DNA of 64,000 nt from Melanocharis versteri (lineage: Eukaryota; Chordata; Aves; Passeriformes; Melanocharitidae): contig VZTG01006781.1 in NCBI GenBank assembly GCA_013397845.1, positions 751,592-815,591 on the forward strand. Direction: 5' to 3'. Position 1 is the first letter of the stretch. Every line of letters begins with the position of its first letter. This document shows positions 26,051 to 37,536 of the stretch, one piece after another. The notes under the pieces were generated by a model. It did not search any database and had not been told where the DNA came from. It worked only from the letters and a program-made list of their open reading frames with translations. The translations under genes were made by a program, and so were the position numbers.

Positions 26051-28784
26051 CAGTTTTCAGGCTATGAACACAGGGAAACAGGAGCCAGTTTCACCATTAG
26101 TATCAGAAAGCCTGTTAAATCAGGTTTTCTCTTCACCTGAGGTGAGGGCAATGCTGGGATACAACAAAAAAGAGCTATTTGAGTGCTTACTAAATTGTGA
26201 CATTACCAAACACTTGTAGGAGTTGCTCTTTCTTCTCTCACCACAGGTAGCTGCTTTCTACTCTCAACACCAGTATCTACTAAAACACAAAAATTCAGGT
26301 GAATCATTGAATTCATCTTTCCCATTTGATAAAATTAAATCTACATAATGGGACATGCTAGTGTGTACACAGAGAGAAATGCAGAGCAATTGACAAAAAT
26401 AGCCAATAATCCAGTTGGGGGCTAAGCCTCCTTATTCATTCTGAAGCTGAAGCAGGACGTCACTAACAAGTCAGCAGAAAGTACAAGACAAGAATACTTC
26501 GCTCTAGCTCTCCCTGTTGTATTCCTGAATGAACACCAACAACTTAAGTGCTTCCAGCACCACACAAGGGGCGGGGGGAGCACTTTCTTTTCTCTTTCCA
26601 CTCCTTTCAAGGACTCCCAATTGCACAGCAGGCTCAATTACCACACCACTAACTACAGAGCCTTACCTGTGACAACAGAGAGCAAAAACAATCTCTCTTA
26701 CACACATCTACCAGGGAAGATGTTCTGTCGTTATCTTGGTCATACTTGCTCACACCACTCAATGGTGCATGAAATTCTTTTTTTTAAGAAGTTCAGATGC
26801 ATTTTGTTTTGCCTCAACAGAGTATCAAAAAGCAACGGTGCAGCAAGGATTGGCAGCTACATTAAATACTGCCTAGTGCATTCGCTAAGCAGGACACTAA
26901 GTGCAAGGTTTCTCCTTTTTATTATCCCTGCTGTGAGTGGGGGACATAAAGAGCTGGAAAAGCTTCCCTGATGTAATATCCATGCAAGTCTTGTGACTTG
27001 TATGAAAGGTCATTGGAGTGAGCTTTCAAATTTTCTCTGTGTGAACAGTTTCAGTGTTACTTTAACATTAAAATGCATCAGCCACTATTTAGGGTACATA
27101 GTTCATTCTAAAAGACATCTTTTGCAGCACTATAATGAGCCCTAAACCCATCATATTTTTTAAGGGTCCTGATCAATTCTTTAGGTTAATGTGATTATTC
27201 AAAATTATAACACCACCACCTTTCTCAAGTATTCAAAAGGGATGGCTCTCATCAAAAAATAAAGAAGTAAAACAACAAAGTTTCTAACTGTGGTTATAAT
27301 TGATGTCCTGTATTCCAGAAAAACACCAGCATTCTTTGCAAAAAGCAGAAGACCTCTCACTTTCAAAACACGTCATTCCCTCTGGCTGAGTCACAGATCT
27401 CCAGCTCTAAAAACAGGAAAAATCTAAAAAATCCTCTCTACTAAAAATCTGCATGAGAAAGCTTAATTTACAGCTTTTGAGGAAGTTGGAGCATTGATCA
27501 CAAGCTCCTGCAGACCAATTACAGCTACAGCACAGCTACACAGTCACAATAGCACATGCACATGAGAAGCATTAAAAAACCAAATTTATGGCAGGAAGTG
27601 ATGGAATAGCTCTGAATGTCACCACTAGCAGAAAGGCAGGGCAAGCCACACTTGCACTGGCACTGGGAATATATTATTTATAATATATAGTAATGTAATT
27701 ATAACTAAAAAACTTCTTAAAGAAATTTTTATCTGGTCTTTGTTCTGGTCGGTTAAGGCTATACCACGCTGCCAGTGGCAGAATTCAAATACCCTCCAAG
27801 AAAATTTGTAAAATAATGAAACAACTGCCAAAACATCATATTTCTTCAATTTACTTCTGCTCTTCTCAGCACTGACCATGGTTTTGGGGGTTCGGGTGTT
27901 TTTAAGCATTTTACATAAAGTGAATATTTTTATTTGACAATGTCAGACTACAAATTTTCACAACAGGGAAGATTATTTCAGGACCTGTGTTATGCACTGT
28001 TTCGTCAGTCCGAAAAGGCAAGCAAATATCGCTGTTTTACACGGCTCCTTTCCCACAAGCAGAGCATTTCTTAGCAGAAGAAGAAAACGCACAGGTGAAA
28101 AATCGGCAATGCACAAAATATCCAAACTTTATTAACAAGTAATGAACCTCATTTTCCTGTTTGCTTCAGACTTGTTTTTCGCTCCTACAACATAACCTGA
28201 AACTAACTCCTAAAAACAACATCTGCTGAAAATAATGAATAAAAATGATTTTGTTTATGCAGTTGTGTAATGCTTTTACTAGAATTCAGAAATCAGTAAA
28301 GTGGGTTTAGTTCAGCATTACCAAGTGAAAATTGTCTTTCCTTGTTCATACTTAGTTTCTTTTGATAGGAAAAATAAATATCACGTAAATTCTTTGAAGA
28401 AAAGACTCAGTTTTCTTTAAAAAAAATAGATTCAGTTTTTGCAGAACAACAGCTGATCTACTCTTCTTTCTCTTTAACAGAATTCTAAACTAATAGCTTG
28501 GAATTATAAATACAGTATAAACACATAGCTAGCAAAATGAATGTGATACAACTTTCCTAAGTACTTTACTACTTCCATAATAAAAATCTGTGAGAAAGCC
28601 CAGGAGACTTTGATAATAGAGAAATTATTGTTGTCATTCACATTATAAAAGTTAGTACCATCTACCTTTATGCAGCATGGCTGCCACACTATTATAAACT
28701 CCCAGCAGCAAGGAGACTGGCAAAATTTCAATGTTTTTAAAATGCGGCAAGGCAGTGGAAAACAAAACAGTATTTTAGCACTTT

Positions 28785-29513
28785 TTGCCCCCATCCACAA
28801 GGCTTTCCAGAAGGGGAGAGATAGCAGCCAGAGGGGCCACATCCTCTTCTGCATCCCACTGGTGCCTCCATCACGAGGCCAGACATCCGTCACCACCAAA
28901 GCCACACGAGAAGGACCAGCCGCCCTCCTCTGCGTCAGCAGCGCCCGGAGAGCCCGCAGGGAGCAGGCGGCTGTGGCTCCCACACCTCAGGGCAGGCAGG
29001 GCTGAAGGAAGCGCCAATTCACCCTCTAGCTGCCAAGAGACAGTGCCAGGCAGAGTTCAGAGATTTGGCTGTGAAGAGGCCAAACACTGGGACCTTGTTG
29101 GAAAAGGCAAAAAGGTCAGTTGTGTCCCAAGAGATTCCCAGCTCCTGGTTTTAAAAGCGCCTCTCAAGGCAGTTCACAAAAGCCATGCTGCTGACCTACA
29201 GTGCTGTGCAGGCATCTGCCGCCTCCCTGTTTGCTGCTGGCTACCTCAGCCCTATTTCCTACTGCCCTTCGCAGTATCCATTTCCCTGTGCCTCCTGCTC
29301 AACTCCTTCCTCCACTTTTCCCATTCCAGCACTTCTTGCCTTCTGGCTTCAGATCTTATTTCTGCATGTGTGCCTCCCACAATTGACCCACTACCTTGCT
29401 CCATACTCTCCCCTTCTCTACCTCTTCTCATCTATCCGTGGGCTTTTCAACTCCACCTGGCCCAGCAGGAGGTATGGGAAGTGCTACTAAGAATCACACT
29501 AGCATGGCTGTGA
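28785..29513. other. GC-richer intronic block, no gene recognised
   Basis: This block is clearly richer in G and C than the surrounding intron, especially at about 28840-29030, and then becomes pyrimidine-rich. One plus-strand frame stays open for 242 codons but has no ATG at its start, and the translation is low-complexity Ser/Pro/Leu with no domain I can name. Overlapping open frames exist in other phases and on the other strand, which argues for composition rather than coding. It could be an old repeat or an untranslated RNA exon. Confidence 0.4.
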
Positions 29514-30439
29514 TGAATCAGAGCAGCATTAAGTTAATGTAACTCATCACCTGGTAATTAAGGCACTCTGTGTTGCTACTCACTGTGTATCAAGTGGTCT
29601 TTTGCAGCATGCCTGACTCCAAGGAGGGTGGGCCAATCAATTCTCTCATGAGACCTCACTTCTGGAAGCACTTGCCCAAACACTCTGTGGACATTCATGT
29701 GGCCACAGTATATAAAATTAAGCAACGAAAGACAAGTTCGGTTCAGTCTTCTTTTTTCTTTTCTTCTGATGATACAGAGGAAAAAGTATGTCTATACAAA
29801 TAAACACACCAGCACTCATCAAAATAAATTTTGTAAAACCAAGCTGATCAAATATCCGCTCTTGTGGGATCTACCTATATTCAGCTCTCTAATTGCTTCT
29901 TTCATCTCTCTACATGAAAAGCAACACTTCGTCTCATTTCTTCCAAGATTTGTTAGCTTAGGAAAATTAATCCCTTTCACAGGATTTGATAGGTGTGGAT
30001 CAGTATCACTTACAAGATTATGAAATAAGCATCATTAACAGCACGCAGTAGATGTCTACCCGATGAGAGAGACAGACTGGAGTAAAACGTATTTTCCTTC
30101 AAATTTCTTTTGTATTTGGTTTAAGTGCATCAAGAACTTGCATTTTCACCAAATACATGCACCTTTCACTTTTTGAGTCAAGGCATTCTCCCCCTGCCCC
30201 TTTCTTAGCTGAAGCCCTAAGTTCACATTTAACTTTCATTCAATCCGAAATATCTTCTTGCTGCTCTTGTTGCAGTTAAAACCTTTGCCATTTGTAAGAG
30301 ACTTAAAGGTCATAATAGCCTGAAAAACTTCTAAGATCACCAAAGGACTTTGCCCACTATGGCAAACTGTATAAAGAAGCAACTGCTCATCTGTGACCAA
30401 ACTCCCCATCCTGCCCCTCCCCCTTGAATATGACTCCAT

Positions 30440-31092
30440 GATTTCCTGGAAATTTGGACAGTAAGTTATGCCACCTGATGGGAACTTGAGATAAGATAAA
30501 GGTGGTACTTCTTTCTGATTATTTCAGACTAGCAAGAGAGAAACAAGTTGGAGGAGTACTGGTAATGAACACAAAGAATCCACAGTGAAAGCAAACGCAG
30601 CAACTGGGCTGAAAATCAGCTCTGACTGGGTCCAGCAGGTGGAGGCCATAACCCACCCATTCAAGATGGGAAGCCCACCAACTCCAAAGAAGAGAAGGAC
30701 TGAGCATGGAACTAATTAGCATTGGAAGAGATGGAATAGAAAAAAAGAACTGTGTAGCCAAATGAGCACTGATTCCTTTCTTTGCTAAAATGTATAAACG
30801 GTCAAAGTTTTGAGTGACCTCAGGACCCCCACCACTAAGAACACAAGAAGAAGAGGACCAAAGGGATGTTGTCTGAATCCATGGTTGGTGATACCTTTCT
30901 ACTTAATCTCTCTGTCACTCCCTTTCTTCCTCTTCCCCCCTCTTTTTCTTATTTCTTTCTATCTCTCTCGACCTCACATTTACTGTTAAATAAAATCCAT
31001 ACTATGGACTTGGACATACGGTCTCATCTGCATCTTAATTCAGGCAGAGGCATCTCTCTAATAATCTTAATAACTTACTTAATAACTAACAC
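30440..31092 (+). mobile_element. Candidate solo LTR of an avian endogenous retrovirus (ERVL-like)
   Basis: The layout resembles a retroviral long terminal repeat. There is a TATAAA box at 30793-30798, a purine-rich stretch, a long T/C-rich tract (about 30897-30975) and an AATAAA polyadenylation signal at 30989-30994, followed by a segment with ACATACGGTCTCATCTGC. The TATA-to-AATAAA spacing of about 190 bases suits an R region. No gag, pol or env coding is visible on either side, so it would be a solo LTR. The ends are uncertain: I chose a TG near 30440 and a CA near 31092 and found no matching target-site duplication. The family name is from memory. Confidence 0.5.
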
Positions 31093-33279
31093 CATAAATA
31101 CTAAGTAGAATTAGTTGTTTATGATGAGGCTACTCTCTAATCTCTGCATCCCACTTTCCTTTCTTACTTGGTTCCTTACCATTTCACTCACATTTTTGTA
31201 TCTGTAAATTTTCCCAAGGGTATTTCTAGTAGGCTGTACTAACCTACCAAAGTCACAATGCCTAAAAACTTCTTCTGTCATTGAAGTGCGTAAATCCTTT
31301 TGGCTTGATGTCACTAAGTTATATTAAAGTCTTATAGCCTTACACCAAGTCTTATCAATGTTTTTAGCTGAGGCTCACGCTTGAACTTAGCACATGAATT
31401 ATCAAATTGGTCATTTTGAAATACTGGGCATTCATCTTGCAGTCATGAATCTGAGATAAGAAAAGTCTGTCCTGAGATCATGACAAAAAGGAGATGAAAA
31501 GCGTTTCTTTGCCAAAGGTGAAAATTCTCAGACTTTCAAGGTTCACAAGCCAGCTATTCTGTCCTTCTGTTAAGCACCTGTGACATGACAGAACTATGAA
31601 CACTTCCATCAAAAACTCCCATTTTCTTGTCAGTGCCACCATGGAAAGTACTTCACATAATCCATCTGCATCAACAATGGAACCTACCAGCAACTACGTT
31701 TGCAGCAATTCTTCTAAGTTATTGGTAACATGCTTCAATTTATATTTACATTGTCCGAAAGCCTGAATGACAGAAAAGGACTCTGAAATGCCAAGCACAA
31801 TGGAAACACTTGGATTCACTTGGCCACTCATGTTTTCACTGACTTCTGGAACAACGACCTGCTTCCTCTCTGTACCCACTTCCACATCTCTCAAAATAAA
31901 TCCAAAGGCATTTCACAAACACTTCCTAGACTAAAATCGCAGGGGAAGACAAGTTCACTTGGAGCACCTCCTTTCTGTCCCCGTGACCCTATATGTGAGG
32001 TAGAGGTATCCAAAGGTCCCCTGAAAACAAAACCAGCATTTCTATGCATGCAGCACCAAGTGACAATCCAGGAACTCCAAACGTGAAAACTGCCATGCAC
32101 AATTCTGTTTATCCATCATGTGCCGTTTATTTTATATGGGGAACAGTTATTAAGACATTTTTATATTAGTAAGGTCCAATTTAGTACTTGTACTCAATAT
32201 TCATGACAATTCTGTCAGACTGCATTAAAGGATTTAATCTCAAAATTCCCAGGTGGAAGAGAAAGAACTATCAAATGTCTCAGAGAAGGAAACCAAGATG
32301 CATGATTTAGAAGGCAGCAATAAAATAAAGAGTTTGGTATTCAGGAAAGGAATAACTACTCATACAAATAAAAACTTTCATGGTGTCAATGGACAAGCCA
32401 ATCTTGATTAAAACCAGAATCTGATTATTGAAGTTTTCTCTCTACTTCATAATGTAATCACTAGAATAACATTGCTGTGCAAATTTAATTTCAGCAAAAT
32501 AAAGTTACTAAGATTGTCTATGCAACCCACATAAGCATATACAATTTTATAAAAAAGGACCAAGAAATAGATTACATTCCACTTTTACAAGTAATATGTC
32601 TCATCTTCAAACTCAATATAATCTGTGTTCACTGTATTCCAAAAATTAATGAAAAAAAATCACCACTCTATTGAATTTGTTTAATGTAAACTATCCTAAA
32701 ATATTTCATTCTTCATTGCCTCCTCTTGCTTATATGGGAACATAATGAAGACTGACATACATTTCTTCTAAGTCTCACCTCGTAACTAGGAGCTTAATAG
32801 AACCCCCTTGGTGAACCAGATCCAGGGAAGTATGTAAGCTTTTGATTTCAAGTTAGATATATAAACATCCTAACAGTTCTGTGTGCTTGTATTTACAGTT
32901 CTCAGGAAATGAAACACTCAAGGCACAAAATGTACATAAACACTCAAGCATCATGTGACGAATTGCAGCTAATTTTAATCATGTAAACAACAAGGGTCCA
33001 TCCAATAGCACACTGAAGTAATTTCCCTTTTAATTTCAGTCTTATTAAATCTCTAAAGATAATTACAACTTAAACAAGGACTCCCTAATCCTATTGCTAA
33101 AGAAAATGCACCGAGACACATGTAGCTCCATGGACCCTCCCCATCTTTTCACCTTTCTTCACTAAGAAACCAACCAAGACAACACCTCTAATCCTACGCA
33201 TAGAAAAGAGTTTTCAAACCCACTCAAAATGGCACATACTCAAAAATGACATATGCAAATATAATTCCTGATTTTCAAC

Positions 33280-33756
33280 ATGCACCCATCCCAGAACAGG
33301 ACTAAGAAACATGACAGATGCCACCACTGTCCTCATACTGATGCCAGGAGCACCCAGCCAAGGAGCATGGAAACCTCCAAGGGTGCTCAAGGGGTGGTAC
33401 ATGTCTCCATTCAGCCAGAGGAAATTGGGAGGCAGGAACAGGAACAGAGCTCATTCTCCAAAGAACTTTCAGCTGTGGTATGTGAGCCTCCCTATCCATC
33501 TGAAAATGAATGTATTTTTGAGAAGGACAAGAGTTCAGCAAAAATACAAAGTAGCTTTCAATTTACACAGCTTACAGAGACATGGGCTAAATCCAGGCTT
33601 CCTCCAGTGCCTCAAAGACCCCTTAAAATAGTATTGAACACCCCTCAAAAAATGTCTTCTCCGAGTCTGTTCAAATCTTCAAGTAGGATATTCTTTGTGA
33701 AGCTTTGTGAAGACCATCACTGCCTTCCTGATGAAAAATCATCCTCAACTTCATAA
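33280..33756 (+). other. Unrecognised ATG-started 158-codon open frame
   Basis: A continuous frame from ATG at 33280 to TAA at 33754-33756 in SLC49A4 intron 1, antisense to that gene. The predicted product is Ser-, Lys- and Pro-rich, with no signal peptide, transmembrane segment or motif I recognise. Shorter open frames overlap it in another plus-strand frame and on the minus strand. No splice or promoter evidence supports expression. It may be chance, an old repeat, or an exon of an unannotated transcript. Confidence 0.2.
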
Positions 33757-36599
33757 AAAAACATGACATCCCTATAGAGCCATAGGAATACAGCCTTAAG
33801 TCAACCAAGACTTTTTGTCATGCAGCTTCTGGCACAAAGACCCCTTCTGGGTCATCCTCTGGGGAGGCGTACAGTTGCCAGTAGTACTCCCCAGGGAGAC
33901 AGAAGTGACACCATCTATACACCTTTCAGTCCACAAATTCCTCCCATTCCCCAATTGCCTTGCTTGGGTTTGCTGCAAGCAGGCCTTCAGAAAGAACCCA
34001 GGAGATACCCTCAGCAGGCCAGAAGGAAAAAGGTCACAAAGGTGAAGAAACTCACTGAAGTTAGAAAGCCAAAAAAATTGTAATTCCTCCCTCCTAGAAT
34101 ACTTCTGCACAGAACTGAAGAACAGAGCTTATTTAGCACACCTTTCACTAAAAATAAACACTGCTGTCCTCTCTTCTCAGAGGACCCCACACTTCTCTGA
34201 GAAGCTATAATGGAACTGGATCACGGAGCCCAAGAAATGCTTCTTGTAACTATTAACATGCCTATTCATGAATATTTAATCTAATATTTAATCAACTTCC
34301 AATCAGTTAAGAAGTGAAAAAAAGAAGAAAAATGTGACCAAACCCTTACAAGCAGTACTGAAACAAGGAGCAGGTGCACAAAATGTGCAACAGAAGTCTG
34401 GTATGGATAGAGATTTACGCTGTGAACTATGTGCTGCAATGGACAACTAAAAACCAAAAAGACCAATACTTCTGAACTCCTTCTGCAGCATCATAACACA
34501 AAATCAGACTTAAGTGACAGCAGGCAGCAACTTATCAGTTAGATTTACCTCTGACTGTGAAGTATAGGATTATCTAACAGCACAATCTCCTCTCAGATTC
34601 TGACATGCCTCATCTACAGTGTCATACTTCTGATACAGGCCAGGTTTTACATGTTGACACTTCACAAATACATTTTTTCCTGACAGCTCCTTTACTAGCC
34701 AACTCCAATGACAGATGATTGAAGTCAAAGAGTAAATGGTGTAGCTTCTCTAGAGTAAATGTGGTGTAACCGCAAGCAAGTGAAATACTGCCCTTGCAAA
34801 ATCAGATTCAACCAACTTTACAGCTTCAAAGCAGTAGAGTCAAGATCCTCCTGGAACACGTGTACTCCAAAGAGCAGGTAACTCCCCACAACACGCCTCC
34901 AGTGGAAGTGTGCCCCACGGCTGACTCGGGCTCAGTAGCTCTCCTCTCTGCTCCATGGCGAACCAAGTGGCAGGACTACACCATCAATTCCAAAGTGAAC
35001 AGCACCACATTCTCTGTGGCAATCACCCAGACTCAGAAAACAGCATGAAACAAACATCAGAAAACAATCAGGGCCCTCACAAAATCTGCTGATCTGGAAA
35101 GATCTTGCTCCAGTGCCCATATGTACTCCTTACACACACAGCCAATGAGCTGAGATGCTCTACTCAGGTTACCAACTAATATTCTCTCAATAAGGAAAGC
35201 AACAAACCAAGAGCAAAGGGGTTCTACATATCTGCACCTCCAAGGAACATAGGAATTTTAAAAAAATAACCAAAAAACCAAAACAAAACCAAAAAAAACC
35301 TCTAAAGCAATCAGTTAAGGACATGAGAAAAACAGCTGTATACACACGCTCATCAAAACAACCTATATGTGAAACCAAGAAATCCCACAACTACACTGTT
35401 AATCACACTATAAAAGAACAAAACACTAAAGTTTATTTTCCCATGAGTTACTTCAAAACTTTTCCAGTATTATTTTGCATTGCTCAGGATCAACTTCGTA
35501 GAAAATGTAGAAACAAAAATACAGACTCAGCTCTCTAAGCAGAGGTTCATATTTTCCTTTATTTCCTTCATACCATGAGCAGAATCAGTCTTCACTGTAC
35601 AAACCAAAATAACTTACTTTAATTTTAAGATAATTAACAACACTATTATACATCAGTCTAGACAGGTATTGCCAACTTAAGCCTAAATTGCTTGAAAGAA
35701 GACTGGATGTACAGCCACCATGGACTCATTTAGAGAATGTATTTTCAGCCCAGTAAATTTTATTCCCCCAATGCCTCTTCAGTTTTAGGAAAAGTAATTC
35801 CAATTTTGAGACAGGCCTTCTCAAATACAACTTTTCTCCCTGCCTGTTTTCACTTTCTCTTCCTCTTCCCCTTCCCTTCCCACAAATGAGCTATTAATTC
35901 CTAAATAAATGGAATAAGTAGCACTTAAGATCAGGAGCCACAAGGGTCCATTTGCGACTATCTCCTGTTTAGAGGTCTGTTTAAACAGGAATTAAAAGAA
36001 ATCCCTTCAGCAGATTTAGGCCCAAAAGCAGGAATCTGCAAACAAAGTTACTTGACCTCACTGGAATGGTCCCCTGGGTGACCACAGAGGAACCACGCAG
36101 AACCTGGAGAAGTTCTCCAGAGACAAACACCATTTTCATAAGTTTGCTACCAAGATGCAATGGCCTGAACACAAACTAGGAAACTCTCCCTTGTGCTCCT
36201 CTTCGAAACACTGAAGCGCAACTTCTCTGTGTCCCCGGTCTTTGTATCTCCCTAGCACGATGAAAAGAAAACCACAGACTTCGTGTCCAGCCTGCTTTTA
36301 AAACTTAAGCACTTCTTTCAAGACGCAATGGCCGCCCTGAGCAATGACATTATTTGATCCAAACATCAAGATGTGCTTGTTTCACAGCTCGTAACCAGAA
36401 ATCACGACCACCTCCAGGTCAAACAGCCGGATGGCAATGCCGGGCTGGAGCACACTCCTCCAGACCCACACCTCAGCTGCGACGTCAGATGCCCTAATTC
36501 CGCTTAGCTTAACTATCTTCCTTGTGAATGGACTTTGATGTGCCTTCGTTTGGGCAGTGTACTGAAAACAGCAGTCATGATGCCTTTTAAGTATTAGTC

Positions 36600-37500
36600 A
36601 ACCCTTTTTAAGGCCGAGGCCACTGGGCCCGAGTCTCCCCGGTCTGGCAGCGTCCCCTTCACCGGCCACGGGACTGCGGCGTCGGGGCACACGGCCACGG
36701 CGGCCCCGCCTGGCCGGGGGAAGCCACAGGAGCGGGTCGGGGAGCCCCGAACCCCCGGCCCCGNNNNNNNNNNNNNNNNNNNNNNNNNNNNNNNNNNNNN
36801 NNNNNNNNNNNNNNNNNNNNNNNNNNNNNNNNNNNNNNNNNNNNNNNNNNNNNNNNNNNNNNNNNNNNNNNNNNNNNNNNNNNNNNNNNNNNNNNNNNNN
36901 NNNNNNNNNNNNNNNNNNNNNNNNNNNNNNNNNNNNNNNNNNNNNNNNNNNNNNNNNNNNNNNNNNNNNNNNNNNNNNNNNNNNNNNNNNNNNNNNNNNN
37001 NNNNNNNNNNNNNNNNNNNNNNNNNNNNNNNNNNNNNNNNNNNNNNNNNNNNNNNNNNNNNNNNNNNNNNNNNNNNNNNNNNNNNNNNNNNNNNNNNNNN
37101 NNNNNNNNNNNNNNNNNNNNNNNNNNNNNNNNNNNNNNNNNNNNNNNNNNNNNNNNNNNNNNNNNNNNNNNNNNNNNNNNNNNNNNNNNNNNNNNNNNNN
37201 NNNNNNNNNNNNNNNNNNNNNNNNNNNNNNNNNNNNNNNNNNNNNNNNNNNNNNNNNNNNNNNNNNNNNNNNNNNNNNNNNNNNNNNNNNNNNCGGGCCC
37301 CAGCGCGGCGCGGCTCCAGGCCCGGGCCGAGGGCGGGCTCGGGGAGGGCGAAGCGGCGGCTGAAGCGGGGCCGTGAGCGGGCCCGCCGAGCCTCTCCGTC
37401 AGCTCCTCCGACACGGGCCCTCAGCGCAGCGTGGGTACCTCCGCGCTGGGAGGTGCTGCAGCAGGGCATCCCTCGGGCGGCGATCCTTTCAAAGGGAGAA
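36600..37500. promoter_or_regulatory. CpG island, inferred bidirectional SLC49A4/HSPBAP1 promoter
   Basis: GC content and CpG density rise sharply here relative to all flanking DNA. The island sits exactly between the minus-strand SLC49A4 and plus-strand HSPBAP1 genes. GC-box cores are visible at 36704-36710 (CCCCGCC) and 37331-37336 (GGGCGG). No TATA box is seen, as is usual for housekeeping CpG-island promoters. The centre is missing (Ns), so transcription starts and both first exons cannot be placed. A GTGAGC at 37373 could be the HSPBAP1 exon 1 donor: the frame upstream (37294-37372) is open and in the right phase. Confidence 0.8.
36764..37293. other. Assembly gap (530 Ns)
   Basis: A run of undetermined bases inside the CpG island. 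Any protein read across it is meaningless. It most likely hides SLC49A4 exon 1 (about 110 residues expected by comparison with human) and the start of HSPBAP1. The true length may differ from 530. Confidence 1.
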
Positions 37501-37516
37501 GGAAATCGTGTTGCTT

Positions 37517-37536
37517 TGGTGGATACAAATCCACCA
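37517..37536. repeat. 8-bp perfect hairpin at edge of CpG island
   Basis: TGGTGGAT and ATCCACCA flank an ACAA loop. It is just downstream of the GC-rich promoter, in HSPBAP1 intron 1 or its 5' leader. Its role is unknown and could be chance. Confidence 0.8.

Larger units (their letters stand above)
18269..36763 (-). other. SLC49A4: SLC49A4 intron 1 (to assembly gap)
   Basis: About 18 kb separates exon 2 from the CpG island, where exon 1 should lie. I searched the minus strand for the expected exon 1 ending (a tryptophan-rich first helix and a DKRG-like end) and did not see it, so it is probably in the Ns. Contents: a tRNA-Ile/CR1-tailed SINE (23356-23528), a MIR-like remnant (25937-26050), a GC-richer block (about 28785-29513), a candidate LTR (about 30440-31092), an unexplained ATG-started open frame (33280-33756) and an A/C-rich CCAAAA-like run (35260-35302). 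The remainder is featureless AT-rich DNA. Confidence 0.75.

Noticed and set aside
28504..28983. 159-codon minus-strand frame
   Set aside because: Its start lies in the GC-rich block and it continues into AT-rich low-complexity sequence. No domain was recognised.
36594..37469. Long minus-strand frame spanning the CpG island
   Set aside because: Most of it is Ns, so openness is an artefact. The readable ends do not match the known SLC49A4 N-terminus.
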